Source: Chitinophagales bacterium
GTDB lineage: Bacteria; Bacteroidota; Bacteroidia; Chitinophagales; JADIYW01
Direction: 5' to 3'
Assembly (NCBI GenBank): GCA_019694955.1
Contig: JAIBAX010000013.1
Location: 21,512-85,511, forward strand
DNA length: 64,000 nucleotides
A program made the position numbers and the translations under genes. Below, piece by piece: positions 1 to 10,322 of the stretch. Position 1 is the first letter of the stretch. The number at the start of each line of letters is the position of its first letter. The notes below the pieces were generated by a model. It ran no database searches and was not told where the DNA came from. It saw only the letters and a program-made list of their open reading frames with translations.

Positions 1-1380
1 CTGGCCGGCACATATCGTATCATTTGTCGTAATCGGTTTAGCTGGTGCTTCCAAAACGGTAACAACTAAAGAGAACTGCTGGCTTGGACAGAATAAGAAG
101 CCATCACTTTCTTGAACATAATAGATGTAATCGCCCGGTTCATCGAATGGTCCTACCTCAAAATCTGCTACCCATGCACCATTTCCTGTGGTGTCTCCAT
201 CTGGCAAGCATATCTCTTCTACAACATCAAAATTCCAGTCTAATAATTGTACACATGAGAAAATATCTGTCGTAGCTACTTTTATGGTCGTTGTTTCTCC
301 CTCACATATTGGGTTCTTGGTTACTGTTGCTGATGAAACATAGCTAAAGTTATCTACGTTCACCCAAGTAACACCAACATCTGAACGACATCCTGTTGCT
401 GGATCTTCTTCAATGATATAATATGGCGTGTATTGTGATAATGGTGGTGTAGTAAATTCATCACCAACATTCCATAAGTCAACACCTAGTGGGTCTGAAT
501 ACCAATAGATATCTCCACCACTGCCTTCAGCTGTTAATGTAGCACGCTCTCCAAAACATATCGTTTCTGGGTCGGCTGTCGGGGTTGCTGGTTTTGGATT
601 TACAGTAACAGTAACAGCATCTGATGCACTTGCACAACTACCATTTCTTCTTGTTACCCAAACCGTTAAATCTGTTGTAGGGCTTACTGTATATTCGTTT
701 CCAATAAACAATTCTGTGGACAAACCTGCATCGGCATACCAAACAATTTCTCCATCGCCGTTATCGTCTGCAACTAGTGTCACTGATGACCCTTCACATA
801 TTTCTTCATCTGAAACAACTGGTGTGGCTGGTGACTCTACAACTGAGACTACTAAGGAGAACTGCTGACTTGGACAGAACAAGAAGCCATCACTTTCTTG
901 AACATAATAAATATAATCGCCCGGTTCATCAAATGGTCCTACCTCAAAATCTGCTACCCATGCACCATTTCCTGTGGTGTCTCCATCTGGTAAGCATATC
1001 TCTTCTACAACATCAAAATTCCAGTCTAATAATTGTACACATGAGAAAATATCTGTCGTAGCTACTTTTATGGTCGTTGTTTCTCCCTCACATATCGGAT
1101 TTTTGGTTACTGTTGCTGATGAAACATAGCTAAAATTATCTACGTTCACCCAGGTAACACCAACATCTGAACGACATCCTGTTGCTGGATCTTCTTCAAT
1201 GATATAATATGGCATGTATTGTGATAATGGTGGTGTAGTAAATTCATCACCAACATTCCATAAGTCAACACCTAGTGGGTCTGAATACCAATAGATATCT
1301 CCACCACTGCCTTCAGCTGTTAATGTAGCACGCTCTCCAAAACATATCGTTTTTGGGTCGGCTGTCGGGGTTGCTGGTTT
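1..1380 (-). pseudogene. Out-of-frame continuation of the Ig-like repeat protein, running off the left edge
   Basis: On the minus strand the triplet frame that starts at 1380 and continues to base 1 contains no stop codon. It encodes the same Ig-like triad (KPATPTADP, DIYWYSDPLGVDLW, CEGETTTIKVATTD, QLLDWNFDVV) seen in frame between 1381 and 2153. It is shifted relative to the upstream frame because the 1381-2153 repeat unit is 13 bp shorter than its 786-bp neighbours. The first in-frame ATG is near 1215, but there is no promoter or signal peptide, so this is the rest of the gene above and not an independent gene. The left-most unit starts to diverge (APAKPITTNDTICAG), so a further module lies outside the window. 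It could be a true pseudogene, an assembly or sequencing error in near-identical repeats, or a phase-variable site. Confidence 0.7.
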
Positions 1381-2153
1381 TCGGTAACGGCATCTGATGC
1401 ACTTGTACAACTGCCATTTCTTCTCGTTACCCAAACCGTTAAATCTGTTGTAGGGCTTACTGTATATTCGTTTCCAATAAACAATTCTGTGGACAAACCT
1501 GCATCGGCATACCAAACAATTTCGCCATCTCCATTATCGTCTGCAACCAAAGTAACTGACGCTCCTTCGCATATTTCTTCATCTGAAACAACTGGCGTGG
1601 CTGGTGACTCTACAACTGAGACTACTAAGGCGAACTGCTGACTTGGACAGAATAAGAAGCCATCGCTTTCTTGAATATAATAGATGTAATCGCCAGACTC
1701 ATCAAATGGTCCTACTTCAAAATCTGCCACCCATGCACCATTACCAGTTATATCACCGTCTGGTAGACAAATCTCATCTACTACGTCGAAATTCCAGTCT
1801 AATAATTGTACACATGAGAAAATATCTGTCGTAGCTACTTTTATGGTCGTTGTTTCTCCCTCACATATCGGATTTTTGGTTACTGTTGCTGATGAAACGT
1901 ATGTAAAGTTATCTACATTAACCCAGGTAACGCCAACATCTGAACGACATCCTGTTGCGGGGTCTTCTTCAATTATATAATACGGCGTGTATTGTGCTAA
2001 AGGTGGTGTGGTGAATTCATCACCAATATTCCATAAGTCAACACCTAGTGGATCTGAATACCAATAGATATCTCCACCACTGCCTTCTGCTGTCAAAACT
2101 GCTCTTTCTCCTGCACATATTGTTTGTGGATCAGCTGTTGGTGTTGCAGGCTT
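1..2153 (-). repeat. 786-bp (262-codon) tandem super-repeat, about 2.7 units
   Basis: Equivalent bases recur at 115 and 901 (786 apart) and at 901 and 1674 (773 apart, that is 786 minus 13). Units as read are 1-594 (partial), 595-1380 and 1381-2153. The first two units are nearly identical at the DNA level over long runs; the third is more diverged. Each unit encodes three Ig-like modules. Confidence 0.9.
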
Positions 2154-5054
2154 TGGATTTACTGTAACTTCTACCTCTGTTGGTGTACTCACTCCACAAT
2201 CACCTGCCGATTCTGCAACCCAGAATGATGTATTTGCTGTAAGGCTTTGTGTAATATATGGCGATCCGATGAACAATAGATCTGTTAAGGTATTGTCTGC
2301 ATACCAATACATGGCACCACCAACGGTTCCTGTTGCAACCAATGTTGCAGTTTCACCGGCGCAGATTTCGTCACCCATAGCCATAGGCGGATCAACCGGA
2401 CTTCCAGATGTGACAAATACAGTAACAGGGACTAATCCACTCTCACAATTCGCATCACGTGCTTGAACATAATAAGTATATACACCAGAACTGGCAAACG
2501 GCCCAACATTTAATTGCCCTATATTTCCAGCATCGGTTTCCAATTCTGTGATACCATCTTGGTCATACCAAATGATATCCCCACTAACGGCGGATGCATT
2601 TAGTACGCCTGATTGGTTAACACATAAGTCTACATTATCGGCATTGGGTTCTTCAACCTCAGGATAAACATAAACATCCCAAGTGGCGAAATCGCTTTTG
2701 CATCCTGTTACATCATCAACAAATCTATAGTAGAGTGTTCTTCTAGAATATACAGAAAATATATCAAAACTGTTTCCTGAATTTAAATAAGAAGATTCAT
2801 CTGGGGAGGAGAACCACTGGGTAGTTTGACCCGCAGGTGCTGAAGGAGATGCATTTAAAGTTACCATCTCTGAAGGGCAGAAATAGTCTGAAGTATTGTC
2901 AGGTGCTTGTGGTTTTGTATTTACTGTTACAACCACTTCAGTAGCAGTACTTACACCACAACCTCCGGCAGACTCTGCTACCCAGATGGATGTTGTATTG
3001 GAAAGGCTTTGCGTTACATATGGCGACCCAATAAATAAAAGATCTGTTAATGCATTGTCTGCATACCAATACATAGCACCGCCAACAGTTCCTGTTGCAG
3101 TAAGCGTAGCAGTCTCTCCAGCACAGATTTCATCATCTGTGGCAACAGGAGGGCTCGTAGGACTTCCGGAAGCGACGAATACTGAAACTGGAATTAACCC
3201 ACTTTCACAATTTGCATCGCGGGCCTGAACATAATAAGTATATGTACCTGTGGTGGCAAATGGCCCTACATTTAACTGACCAATATTCCCAGCGTCTGTT
3301 TCTAATTCTGTGATACCATCTTGATCATACCAAACAATATCACCACTAACTGCAGATGCATTTAAAACACCCGATTGATTGATACATAAATCGAGATTGT
3401 CAGCATTGGGTTCTTCCACTTCTGGATAAACATATACATCCCATGTAGCAAAATCGCTTGCACAGCCTGTAACATCATCCACAAAGCGATAATAAACTGT
3501 TCTTCTTGAGTAAACTGAAAGTATCTCAAAGCTATTTCCCGAATTAAGGTATGCCGCTTCATTGGGTGAAGAAAACCATTGGGCAGTTTGTCCAGCAGGT
3601 GCAGAAGGTAATGCATTCAATGTTACTGACTCAGATGGGCAGAAATACTCAAATGTATTTGAAGGTGCTTCTGGTTTTGGATTAACATTTACGTCTACTG
3701 AACCTGTTGATGATAGACAACCATTAAAATCTTCTACTATATAATATGTTTGATTAGTAGTTAGAGTAGGAGTAGTATATGGGTTACCCACAAATAGTAA
3801 GTTTGTAAGTGCAGCATCACTATACCAATTCATTGCACCTCCATTTCCTGTGGCTGTCAAAGTACCACTTGTTCCTTCACAAACATCGATATCATTTGCA
3901 GTAGGCGCTGAAATTGTCAAATCAGGATTTACTATGATTTGTGTTCTACTACCCTCACATCCTGTGGAAGGATCTGTTACTGAAACATAAAATGCTTGTG
4001 TTGCGCCAATATTAGGTGTAGTAAATGAAGTACCATTCCAAATAGCCACCCCACCAACAGGAACAGAATACCAATTAAATTGTGCGTTTGAAACGGTAGA
4101 TGTTGCTGTTAATATGGCTTGTCCATTTATACATGTGCTAACCGGACTTGTGGCGGTTGGTGCCGCAGGTGGTGTTGTCATGTTTATTGTAATGGCTCTA
4201 GATGGGCCAACACATGATCCTTGTTGCTCAGCAACATAATATGTGGTGGTACCAGCGAGTGGTGGAGTTGTAAAGGTTGATCCTGTTTCAACGGCTGTCG
4301 TCAAGTCATTGGCAGAAGTCATCCAAACAAAATTATTTCCCGGTTGAGAAAGTCCTGAAGTAACCGTAAGTGTGGTAGAATTCCCCGGGCATCCGAGTGG
4401 GGCAGGATTAGCTACAGTTGGTGTAGGTAATGGAGAATAAGAAAGTGTAACATTAAAACTCACTGTCGCATCCCCTAAGTTATAAGTAACGGGAAATGTT
4501 CCTACAGAAAACCCTGTTATGTTAAAACTTCTGTTTACAATTCCGGAATAGTTATCGTCTCCCGTTCCTAAACAACCTGCTGCGTTATCATAATATGCAT
4601 CGTCAGCATCGGAGGGACAGAAGCCTGCACCGGGGCAACAGCCCTGATCTTCTTCCCATGATTGCATTTCGAAAGAAATACTTCCCTGACAAACTTCAGT
4701 ATTGGAATAAACTAAGCCACTCAATGATGTTGAACCGGCGTCTGTTGTTTCATCAATTTTATGAATAACTGGCCCGGTGTAACCTGCACCGTTATAACCT
4801 ATGCGATACCGCATCCTCGGGTCTGGAGCACTGGTTGCTACACAACTTCCAAGAATTACAGTACCATCCCCACAAGGGTAGTTCCAAGACATTCCAGTTA
4901 CATTGACTGAAACATCCATTAACCTTTGTGCTTGGATGTTAAGGGTGGATAGACATAAAAGTAAAATTACACCTATACATATGTGTAATCGTTCAGGTAA
5001 TTTAGGCTTCCAATTCCACTGGAGATACCTTGGCTTTTGACAGTTCAATTCCAT
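1320..5054 (-). CDS. Giant secreted Ig-like (CHU_C-associated type) repeat protein, N-terminal part, frame broken near 1380
   Basis: 1244 codons as read. The N-terminus has a hydrophobic export segment (about residues 27-43, ending IQAQ), then a unique cysteine-rich domain to about residue 215. At least twelve Ig-like modules of about 80-90 residues follow, each with a xxCxGExxTLTA start, a YWYxD core and a YYVxE strand. This is the pattern of the Ig-like CHU_C-associated family in Bacteroidota surface proteins. The modules are grouped in triads that are themselves tandemly duplicated (762-bp and 786-bp super-repeats). The last residues (after SASDAVTE) do not fit the repeat and arise from a 13-bp relative deletion at about 1380; the homologous frame continues to the left edge. 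As read, the product lacks the C-terminal T9SS sorting domain expected of such proteins. A role in adhesion or the cell surface is inferred from family context. Confidence 0.8.
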   Translation of the reverse strand: MELNCQKPRYLQWNWKPKLPERLHICIGVILLLCLSTLNIQAQRLMDVSVNVTGMSWNYPCGDGTVILGSCVATSAPDPRMRYRIGYNGAGYTGPVIHKIDETTDAGSTSLSGLVYSNTEVCQGSISFEMQSWEEDQGCCPGAGFCPSDADDAYYDNAAGCLGTGDDNYSGIVNRSFNITGFSVGTFPVTYNLGDATVSFNVTLSYSPLPTPTVANPAPLGCPGNSTTLTVTSGLSQPGNNFVWMTSANDLTTAVETGSTFTTPPLAGTTTYYVAEQQGSCVGPSRAITINMTTPPAAPTATSPVSTCINGQAILTATSTVSNAQFNWYSVPVGGVAIWNGTSFTTPNIGATQAFYVSVTDPSTGCEGSRTQIIVNPDLTISAPTANDIDVCEGTSGTLTATGNGGAMNWYSDAALTNLLFVGNPYTTPTLTTNQTYYIVEDFNGCLSSTGSVDVNVNPKPEAPSNTFEYFCPSESVTLNALPSAPAGQTAQWFSSPNEAAYLNSGNSFEILSVYSRRTVYYRFVDDVTGCASDFATWDVYVYPEVEEPNADNLDLCINQSGVLNASAVSGDIVWYDQDGITELETDAGNIGQLNVGPFATTGTYTYYVQARDANCESGLIPVSVFVASGSPTSPPVATDDEICAGETATLTATGTVGGAMYWYADNALTDLLFIGSPYVTQSLSNTTSIWVAESAGGCGVSTATEVVVTVNTKPQAPDNTSDYFCPSEMVTLNASPSAPAGQTTQWFSSPDESSYLNSGNSFDIFSVYSRRTLYYRFVDDVTGCKSDFATWDVYVYPEVEEPNADNVDLCVNQSGVLNASAVSGDIIWYDQDGITELETDAGNIGQLNVGPFASSGVYTYYVQARDANCESGLVPVTVFVTSGSPVDPPMAMGDEICAGETATLVATGTVGGAMYWYADNTLTDLLFIGSPYITQSLTANTSFWVAESAGDCGVSTPTEVEVTVNPKPATPTADPQTICAGERAVLTAEGSGGDIYWYSDPLGVDLWNIGDEFTTPPLAQYTPYYIIEEDPATGCRSDVGVTWVNVDNFTYVSSATVTKNPICEGETTTIKVATTDIFSCVQLLDWNFDVVDEICLPDGDITGNGAWVADFEVGPFDESGDYIYYIQESDGFLFCPSQQFALVVSVVESPATPVVSDEEICEGASVTLVADDNGDGEIVWYADAGLSTELFIGNEYTVSPTTDLTVWVTRRNGSCTSASDAVTENQQPRQPTQKRYVLESVLH
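2154..3677 (-). repeat. 762-bp (254-codon) tandem super-repeat, two units
   Basis: Units 2154-2915 and 2916-3677 encode the same triad of Ig-like modules (KPxAPxNTxxYFCPSE, VEEPNADNxDLC, ATxxDEICAGETATL). Matching codons lie exactly 762 bp apart (3677, 2915, 2153). Unlike the 786-bp array, both copies keep an open frame. Confidence 0.9.
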
Positions 5055-5329
5055 ACTATTTATTTTAGTGGTTAAGAGTAGATATTGTTATGTAAATATT
5101 AAGGCTATACTTTGGCATAGACATATGTCGTTTCATTTTGGTTGTATCTGTTGATAACTTTATTTAACTAAATTAGATAAAAAAAACAAAAATATATCAA
5201 TATTGCTGTTTTTTTCTTTCAGGAATTTTTGACTTTTCAACACTGGAATTTTATTGTTAACTTAATATGCAATTAACATTGTCAATACCTCAAATATTCG
5301 ATTTAAATAAATACTTTAGTGGCTAAAAT

Positions 5330-5737
5330 ATGAAGAACATGAACTTTTGGTTATTAAAAACAGAACCGCATACTTTCAGTTGGGAGGATCTCAAATCTAG
5401 GCAATCAGAACCTTGGGATGGAGTTAGAAACTATCAAGCACGCAACTTTATGAAAGAAATAAAGAAAGGTGACTTATGTTTCATCTATCACAGTGGCGAT
5501 GACAAAGCGATTCAGGGTGTTGCTAAGTGTGTAAAAGAATACTACCCCGACCCCACGACAGATGATCCTGCATGGGTTTGTATGGATATTGCCTTTCACA
5601 TGGAAATCAATAAAAAAGTCACACTCAAAGAATTAAAAGAAAATCCAGAGATGAAGGGACTTCTATTGCTTACCCACTCCCGACTTTCTGTGATGCCCGT
5701 AAGTGAGGATATCTGGAATAAAATTTTAGCGCTTTAG
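5330..5737 (+). CDS. EVE domain-containing protein
   Basis: 135 residues made almost entirely of an EVE domain (PUA-like fold, formerly DUF55, related to thymocyte nuclear protein 1). Family hallmarks are visible: WLLKTEP near the N-terminus, WDGVRNYQARNF around residues 29-40, a GDLCFIYHS strand, and a C-terminal LLTHSRLSVMPV stretch. EVE domains are thought to bind modified bases in nucleic acids; the exact ligand here is unknown. ATG codons at 5330 and 5339 could both serve; the family core begins just after the second. The 3' end overlaps the convergent transporter gene by 12 bp. Confidence 0.85.
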   Translation: MKNMNFWLLKTEPHTFSWEDLKSRQSEPWDGVRNYQARNFMKEIKKGDLCFIYHSGDDKAIQGVAKCVKEYYPDPTTDDPAWVCMDIAFHMEINKKVTLKELKENPEMKGLLLLTHSRLSVMPVSEDIWNKILAL

Positions 5738-7081
5738 ATAGCTGATATCTTTGTAATTTCTCATAACAATAAATGCTAGCAGGGCAGCAAAGCAACAAAA
5801 TATTGCCACCATTCTTACTCCTAATGGGTTACTGGGTGATTTACCTAATAATAATAAGGATGGAAAAATAAGACTGGTGAATGCCACGCCCAATTTCATC
5901 ATAAATGTTTTTAAGCCATAGTAGCTGGCATTTTTAGCAATGCCAGTTTCTTTAAAATCCTTCTCCGCATTATCTCCTGCCATCGCCATTGGTAGAATAC
6001 CTAAAACTGCCAAAGGATAAATATTTAATAGAACATAGCAAGATATTAAAACAAGTGAAGGCATTGAAATCATGCCCATCGTTGCCGTAAAGGCATTGCT
6101 AAAAATTAAGAATACAAAGGCCGATTGCATCACGTATTTCTTGCCATACTTCACGACCATTTTATCAATAAGTGGATAAAGGATAAAGGAACCAATACCG
6201 CAGCAATACAATACAACCGAGGTAAATAAATTATCCAAACCCATCAGTGCCGTAACAAAATAAGGAACAGCTACCGTAAAAATCTTATTGGGAAACCAAT
6301 AAATAAACTCCACCCACACCAATATTCTATAATTTTTGTTCTTCCAAACCTCTTTCAATGTACCAAAAAATCCTACGCTAACAGTAGCGGAAGGTTGGGA
6401 AGTGGATCCATCCTTAACAAATAAAATCGGTAATGACATTAAGGCAAACGCGATGATAGAATACACCAATATGCACCATTGGAAGGCATGTTCATTGGTC
6501 ATCGTTTTTTGAAATACTTTAATACAAATATTAATCGTTTGTCCAATACCAATTCCAAGTGCATAAGCGACCGACAACATCATGATTAGGTGAAACCTAT
6601 CTTTTTCGTCTTTTGCCACTTCATTGATGAGCGCATTATAAGGAGTGGTATAGAAACATTTCAGTAAAAATGCCGTTAAAACAGTAACAGAAAGCCAAAT
6701 GGTGTTCATCTCTGATAGTCCATCATGTAATGGAAAAAACACCAATGCAGAAACTGTGGCAAATGGCAACACGGATACCGCCATAAAAAACTTGCGCTTT
6801 CCTATCTTGAAATTCGAACGATCGCTCAGAGATGCAACAATAGGTTCCATAAACGCACTGACGATATAACCCAATGCCGACAATAAACCAACAATGGTAA
6901 ATACTTTTCCAACAGCGCCTTGAAAAACAAACTCTTTAAAAAGTGGCTTCCCATCATCCGGAGGAAGATAGAAAAAATATATCAACTCTGTAAATCCAAA
7001 AACAGCTAAACTCCAACCCGTTTGCCCCAAACTGAAAAGCACTTTACTTCCAAAACCTATTTTCTCCGTTGATTTCAACAT
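5726..7081 (-). CDS. MFS transporter, GPH (MelB-like) sugar:cation symporter type
   Basis: 451 residues with about twelve hydrophobic segments. The loop after the second helix carries SDRSNFKIGKRKFF, matching the MFS motif-A region (DRxxxxxGKR) typical of the glycoside-pentoside-hexuronide (MFS_2) family. The N-terminal FSLGQTGW stretch is also usual for this family. It likely imports a sugar or glycoside with a cation across the inner membrane; the substrate cannot be read from the sequence. It is monocistronic, with a good -7 box upstream at 7102-7109. Confidence 0.8.
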   Translation of the reverse strand: MLKSTEKIGFGSKVLFSLGQTGWSLAVFGFTELIYFFYLPPDDGKPLFKEFVFQGAVGKVFTIVGLLSALGYIVSAFMEPIVASLSDRSNFKIGKRKFFMAVSVLPFATVSALVFFPLHDGLSEMNTIWLSVTVLTAFLLKCFYTTPYNALINEVAKDEKDRFHLIMMLSVAYALGIGIGQTINICIKVFQKTMTNEHAFQWCILVYSIIAFALMSLPILFVKDGSTSQPSATVSVGFFGTLKEVWKNKNYRILVWVEFIYWFPNKIFTVAVPYFVTALMGLDNLFTSVVLYCCGIGSFILYPLIDKMVVKYGKKYVMQSAFVFLIFSNAFTATMGMISMPSLVLISCYVLLNIYPLAVLGILPMAMAGDNAEKDFKETGIAKNASYYGLKTFMMKLGVAFTSLIFPSLLLLGKSPSNPLGVRMVAIFCCFAALLAFIVMRNYKDISYLKR

Positions 7082-7101
7082 CTTGTATGCACTATAATTT
7101 T

Positions 7102-7109
7102 CAAATATA
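7102..7109 (-). promoter_or_regulatory. Bacteroidota -7 box upstream of the MFS gene
   Basis: On the minus strand TATATTTG matches TAnnTTTG, with a TTG about 18 nt further upstream as a -33 element. It lies 21 nt before the ATG at 7081. Confidence 0.5.
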
Positions 7110-7231
7110 ATACATTCAATCAGGAATCAACACACCAGCACCAACAATTGGTAGATTAAGTTAATTTTCCCCAGTCGATGGGTAGTTTTCAACATTCATA
7201 TAAGGGTAATAATATATTTTTTCTGAAACCT

Positions 7232-7239
7232 TATCTTTG
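7232..7239 (+). promoter_or_regulatory. Bacteroidota -7 box upstream of gcvP
   Basis: TATCTTTG matches TAnnTTTG exactly and lies 16 nt before the ATG at 7256. No clear TTG -33 element is seen, only a T-rich run. Confidence 0.45.
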
Positions 7240-7255
7240 AGGAAAATATTCAGGG

Positions 7256-10126
7256 ATGTTTGCAAGTTCAAGTTTTCAAAGTCGTCATATTGGTCCAAAT
7301 GAAAGAGAATTAGAAACCATGTTACAATCAATAGGTGTTGATTCATTAGATGCACTTATCACGGAAACTGTCCCCTCATCTATTCGCTTACGTCAACCAC
7401 TTTCTGTTGGTGCCGGTCTTTCTGAGCATGATTATCTTATGCAGTTGAAGGAAATCAGCATGAAGAATAAAGTTGCTACCAATTTTATAGGGATGGGTTA
7501 CTATGGCACAATAGTACCTGGAGTTATACAACGGAATATTTTTGAAAACCCGGGTTGGTATACGCAATATACTCCGTATCAGGCGGAGATTTCTCAAGGG
7601 AGATTAGAAGCACTTTTGAACTTCCAAACCATGATTTCAGATTTGACTGGGTTACCGGTATCAAATGCATCCTTATTAGATGAAGCTACAGCGGCGTCTG
7701 AAGCTATGCTCATGCTTTTTCAACAAAAGAATAAGAAATCGAAGACAAATGAATTCAACAAAATATTTGTTGCGAAAGATGTTTTTCCTCAAACCGTAGA
7801 AGTACTCAGAAACAAAGCCAATACCTACCACATTGATATCGTTATTGACGATATAGAGAATTTTGTTCCCGACAATACTTATTTTGCTATTCTTGTTCAG
7901 TATCCGGGCATGTTGGGTAAAATCCACGACCTTTCCGGAATCATTGAACAAGCTAAAGCAGCAGATATTTATGTGGTCATGGCAGCAGATATTCTAAGCC
8001 TTGCCCTTTTAACACCACCCGGAGAATTAGGTGCCGATGTTGCAATTGGAAACACACAACGTTTCGGCGTACCAATGGGCTTTGGTGGCCCTCATGCGGC
8101 ATACTTTGCTTGCAAAGAGGAATTTATTCGCCAAATTCCCGGTAGGTTAATTGGTGTGTCTGTAGATAAAAATGGCAACAAGGCATTGAGGATGGCACTT
8201 CAAACCAGAGAACAACACATCAAAAGGGACAAAGCAACATCCAATATATGTACGGCACAAGCACTGTTAGCCATCATGGCGAGTATGTATGCCGTATACC
8301 ATGGTCCAAAAGGTATTAGAGATATTGCCACAAACGTTCATTTTAAAACGGTACAACTTGCCAGCGAATTAAAGAAACTTGGCTATCAACAGCTCAACCA
8401 ATATTTCTTTGACACCTTACATGTGCAAACCACACCAGAAGAAGCTCATCAGATTCAATTTCTTTGCGAGGTAGCAGAAATAAACCTGCATTATCTTACC
8501 GATGGCACTATCTCTATTAGCATCGATGAAACTACCGGAAAAGAAGACTTGGACAAACTGGTAAAAGTTTTAGCACAAGCAAAAGGTATTGTAGACTACA
8601 CCACCACACTTTTAGAAGACCCTGCCTATCAGTTGCCAGACACCTTAAAAAGAAATGCACCTTTTTTAGCGCATCCGGTTTTTAATACTTACCATTCTGA
8701 AACAGAGATGTTGAGGTATCTTAAGAGACTAGAAAATAAAGATTTGTCTCTAACGCTTTCTATGATTCCATTAGGGAGTTGTACCATGAAGCTAAATGCT
8801 TCCACAGAAATGATACCTTTGAGTTGGTCGCATTTTTCGAGTATACATCCATTTGCACCGGAAGAGCAAACATTGGGATATAGACAAATCATTGAGGAAT
8901 TAGAAAACGATCTCTGTCAGATAACCGGGTTTGATGCATGTTCCTTACAACCCAACTCTGGAGCGCAGGGAGAGTATGCCGGATTAATGGTTATTAGGGC
9001 ATATCACCATGATAGGGGTGATAAACATCGCAATATTGCTTTAATACCTGCTTCTGCACACGGTACCAACCCCGCTAGTGCTGCAATTGCTGGCATGAAT
9101 ATCGTGGTAGTTGCCTGTGATGAAATGGGCAATATCAATGTTGAGGATTTAAAAGAAAAGGCTGCTCAATATAAAGAAAATCTCTCTTGCCTAATGGTCA
9201 CCTACCCTTCTACCCATGGTGTTTTCGAGGAATCAATTATAGAAATTTGTGAGATTATACATCAATATGGTGGAAAAGTATATATGGATGGTGCCAATAT
9301 GAATGCGCAGGTTGGACTCACCTCGCCTGCTAATATTGGTGCAGATGTGTGCCATTTAAACTTACATAAGACGTTTGCCATTCCACATGGCGGCGGCGGA
9401 CCGGGCATGGGTCCTATTTGTGTAAAAGAAGATCTAGCGCCTTATTTACCGGGAAATCCGATCGTAAAAACAGGAGGTGCAAAAGCTATTCCTGCCATTT
9501 CTGCAGCACCTTGGGGAAGTGCCAGTATTTTACTGATTTCTTATGCATATATAAAATTATTAGGGTCGGAAGGCCTTACAAATGCCACCCGTTATGCCAT
9601 ATTAAATGCTAACTATCTAAAGTCAAAATTAGAAAAAGACTATTCCATACTTTATACTGGACATAACGACAGGGTTGCACACGAATTTATTGTAGATATC
9701 AGACCATTAAAAGCATTGTCCGGTATTGACGCGGTGGATATTGCCAAGCGATTGATGGACTATGGGTTTCATGCGCCAACGGTATCCTTCCCGGTAGCAG
9801 GCACCCTCATGATCGAACCAACGGAAAGCGAGGGTATCAAAGAACTTGACCGTTTGGCGGAAGCCATGCTGTCCATCCGTAGAGAAATCCAAGAAGTAAT
9901 GGATGGCAAGTACCCACCAGATAATAATCCGGTTATGCAGGCGCCACATACTGCCAATGAGTTATGTATTGGCGAATGGAATCATCCTTACTCAAGAGAA
10001 GAAGCGGCATTTCCGGTAAATTACCTCCAGCAATGGAAATTCTGGCCTTCCGTAGCAAAAATCGACAACACTTACGGAGACAGGAATCTGGTATGCACTT
10101 GCCCTCCTATTGAGGACTATATGTAA
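7256..10126 (+). CDS. gcvP: Glycine dehydrogenase (decarboxylating), glycine cleavage system P protein
   Basis: 956 residues, the full length of the fused-type P protein. This PLP enzyme decarboxylates glycine and passes the aminomethyl group to the lipoyl H protein (GcvH) in the cytoplasm. The N-terminus FQSRHIGPNERE is the canonical start. The C-terminal half carries the PLP-binding NLHKTF motif (Lys705) followed by the glycine-rich HGGGGPGMGPI loop. GSCTMKLNASTEM and SAHGTNPASA are further family signatures. The gene is alone; gcvT and gcvH are not in the window. Confidence 0.98.
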   Translation: MFASSSFQSRHIGPNERELETMLQSIGVDSLDALITETVPSSIRLRQPLSVGAGLSEHDYLMQLKEISMKNKVATNFIGMGYYGTIVPGVIQRNIFENPGWYTQYTPYQAEISQGRLEALLNFQTMISDLTGLPVSNASLLDEATAASEAMLMLFQQKNKKSKTNEFNKIFVAKDVFPQTVEVLRNKANTYHIDIVIDDIENFVPDNTYFAILVQYPGMLGKIHDLSGIIEQAKAADIYVVMAADILSLALLTPPGELGADVAIGNTQRFGVPMGFGGPHAAYFACKEEFIRQIPGRLIGVSVDKNGNKALRMALQTREQHIKRDKATSNICTAQALLAIMASMYAVYHGPKGIRDIATNVHFKTVQLASELKKLGYQQLNQYFFDTLHVQTTPEEAHQIQFLCEVAEINLHYLTDGTISISIDETTGKEDLDKLVKVLAQAKGIVDYTTTLLEDPAYQLPDTLKRNAPFLAHPVFNTYHSETEMLRYLKRLENKDLSLTLSMIPLGSCTMKLNASTEMIPLSWSHFSSIHPFAPEEQTLGYRQIIEELENDLCQITGFDACSLQPNSGAQGEYAGLMVIRAYHHDRGDKHRNIALIPASAHGTNPASAAIAGMNIVVVACDEMGNINVEDLKEKAAQYKENLSCLMVTYPSTHGVFEESIIEICEIIHQYGGKVYMDGANMNAQVGLTSPANIGADVCHLNLHKTFAIPHGGGGPGMGPICVKEDLAPYLPGNPIVKTGGAKAIPAISAAPWGSASILLISYAYIKLLGSEGLTNATRYAILNANYLKSKLEKDYSILYTGHNDRVAHEFIVDIRPLKALSGIDAVDIAKRLMDYGFHAPTVSFPVAGTLMIEPTESEGIKELDRLAEAMLSIRREIQEVMDGKYPPDNNPVMQAPHTANELCIGEWNHPYSREEAAFPVNYLQQWKFWPSVAKIDNTYGDRNLVCTCPPIEDYM

Positions 10127-10297
10127 TATTATATTACTTTTGTGATTAGTTGCTATCATTCATTTTACTCAATGGCAAAAACCTCTTACGTGTTGGTTTA
10201 TGTTTAACCCAGTGACGTGGAAAAGAAATTCGAGCCTTGGCAATATTTTTTAACAAATTAACATTAACTTTACTATTAATACCTAAAAAGGTATCAG

Positions 10298-10315
10298 ATT
10301 TGATTAATATCAAAT
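10298..10315. promoter_or_regulatory. Short inverted repeat before the DUF4126 gene
   Basis: ATTTGAT and ATCAAAT (7 bp arms, 4 nt spacer) end 7 nt before the ATG at 10323. It could be an operator or simply AT-rich symmetry. Confidence 0.2.
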
Positions 10316-10322
10316 AAAAAGT

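Noticed and set aside
84..1061. Plus-strand open frames inside the Ig-repeat region
   Set aside because: They are shadows antisense to the minus-strand repeat protein with repeat-like low-complexity sequence and no family signal.
1..2153. CRISPR-like array
   Set aside because: The repeats are 786 bp long, coding, and without short spacers, so this is a protein tandem repeat.
5055..5329. tRNA or regulatory RNA in the AT-rich gap
   Set aside because: No T-loop, anticodon stem or conserved structure seen; the region is only AT-rich.
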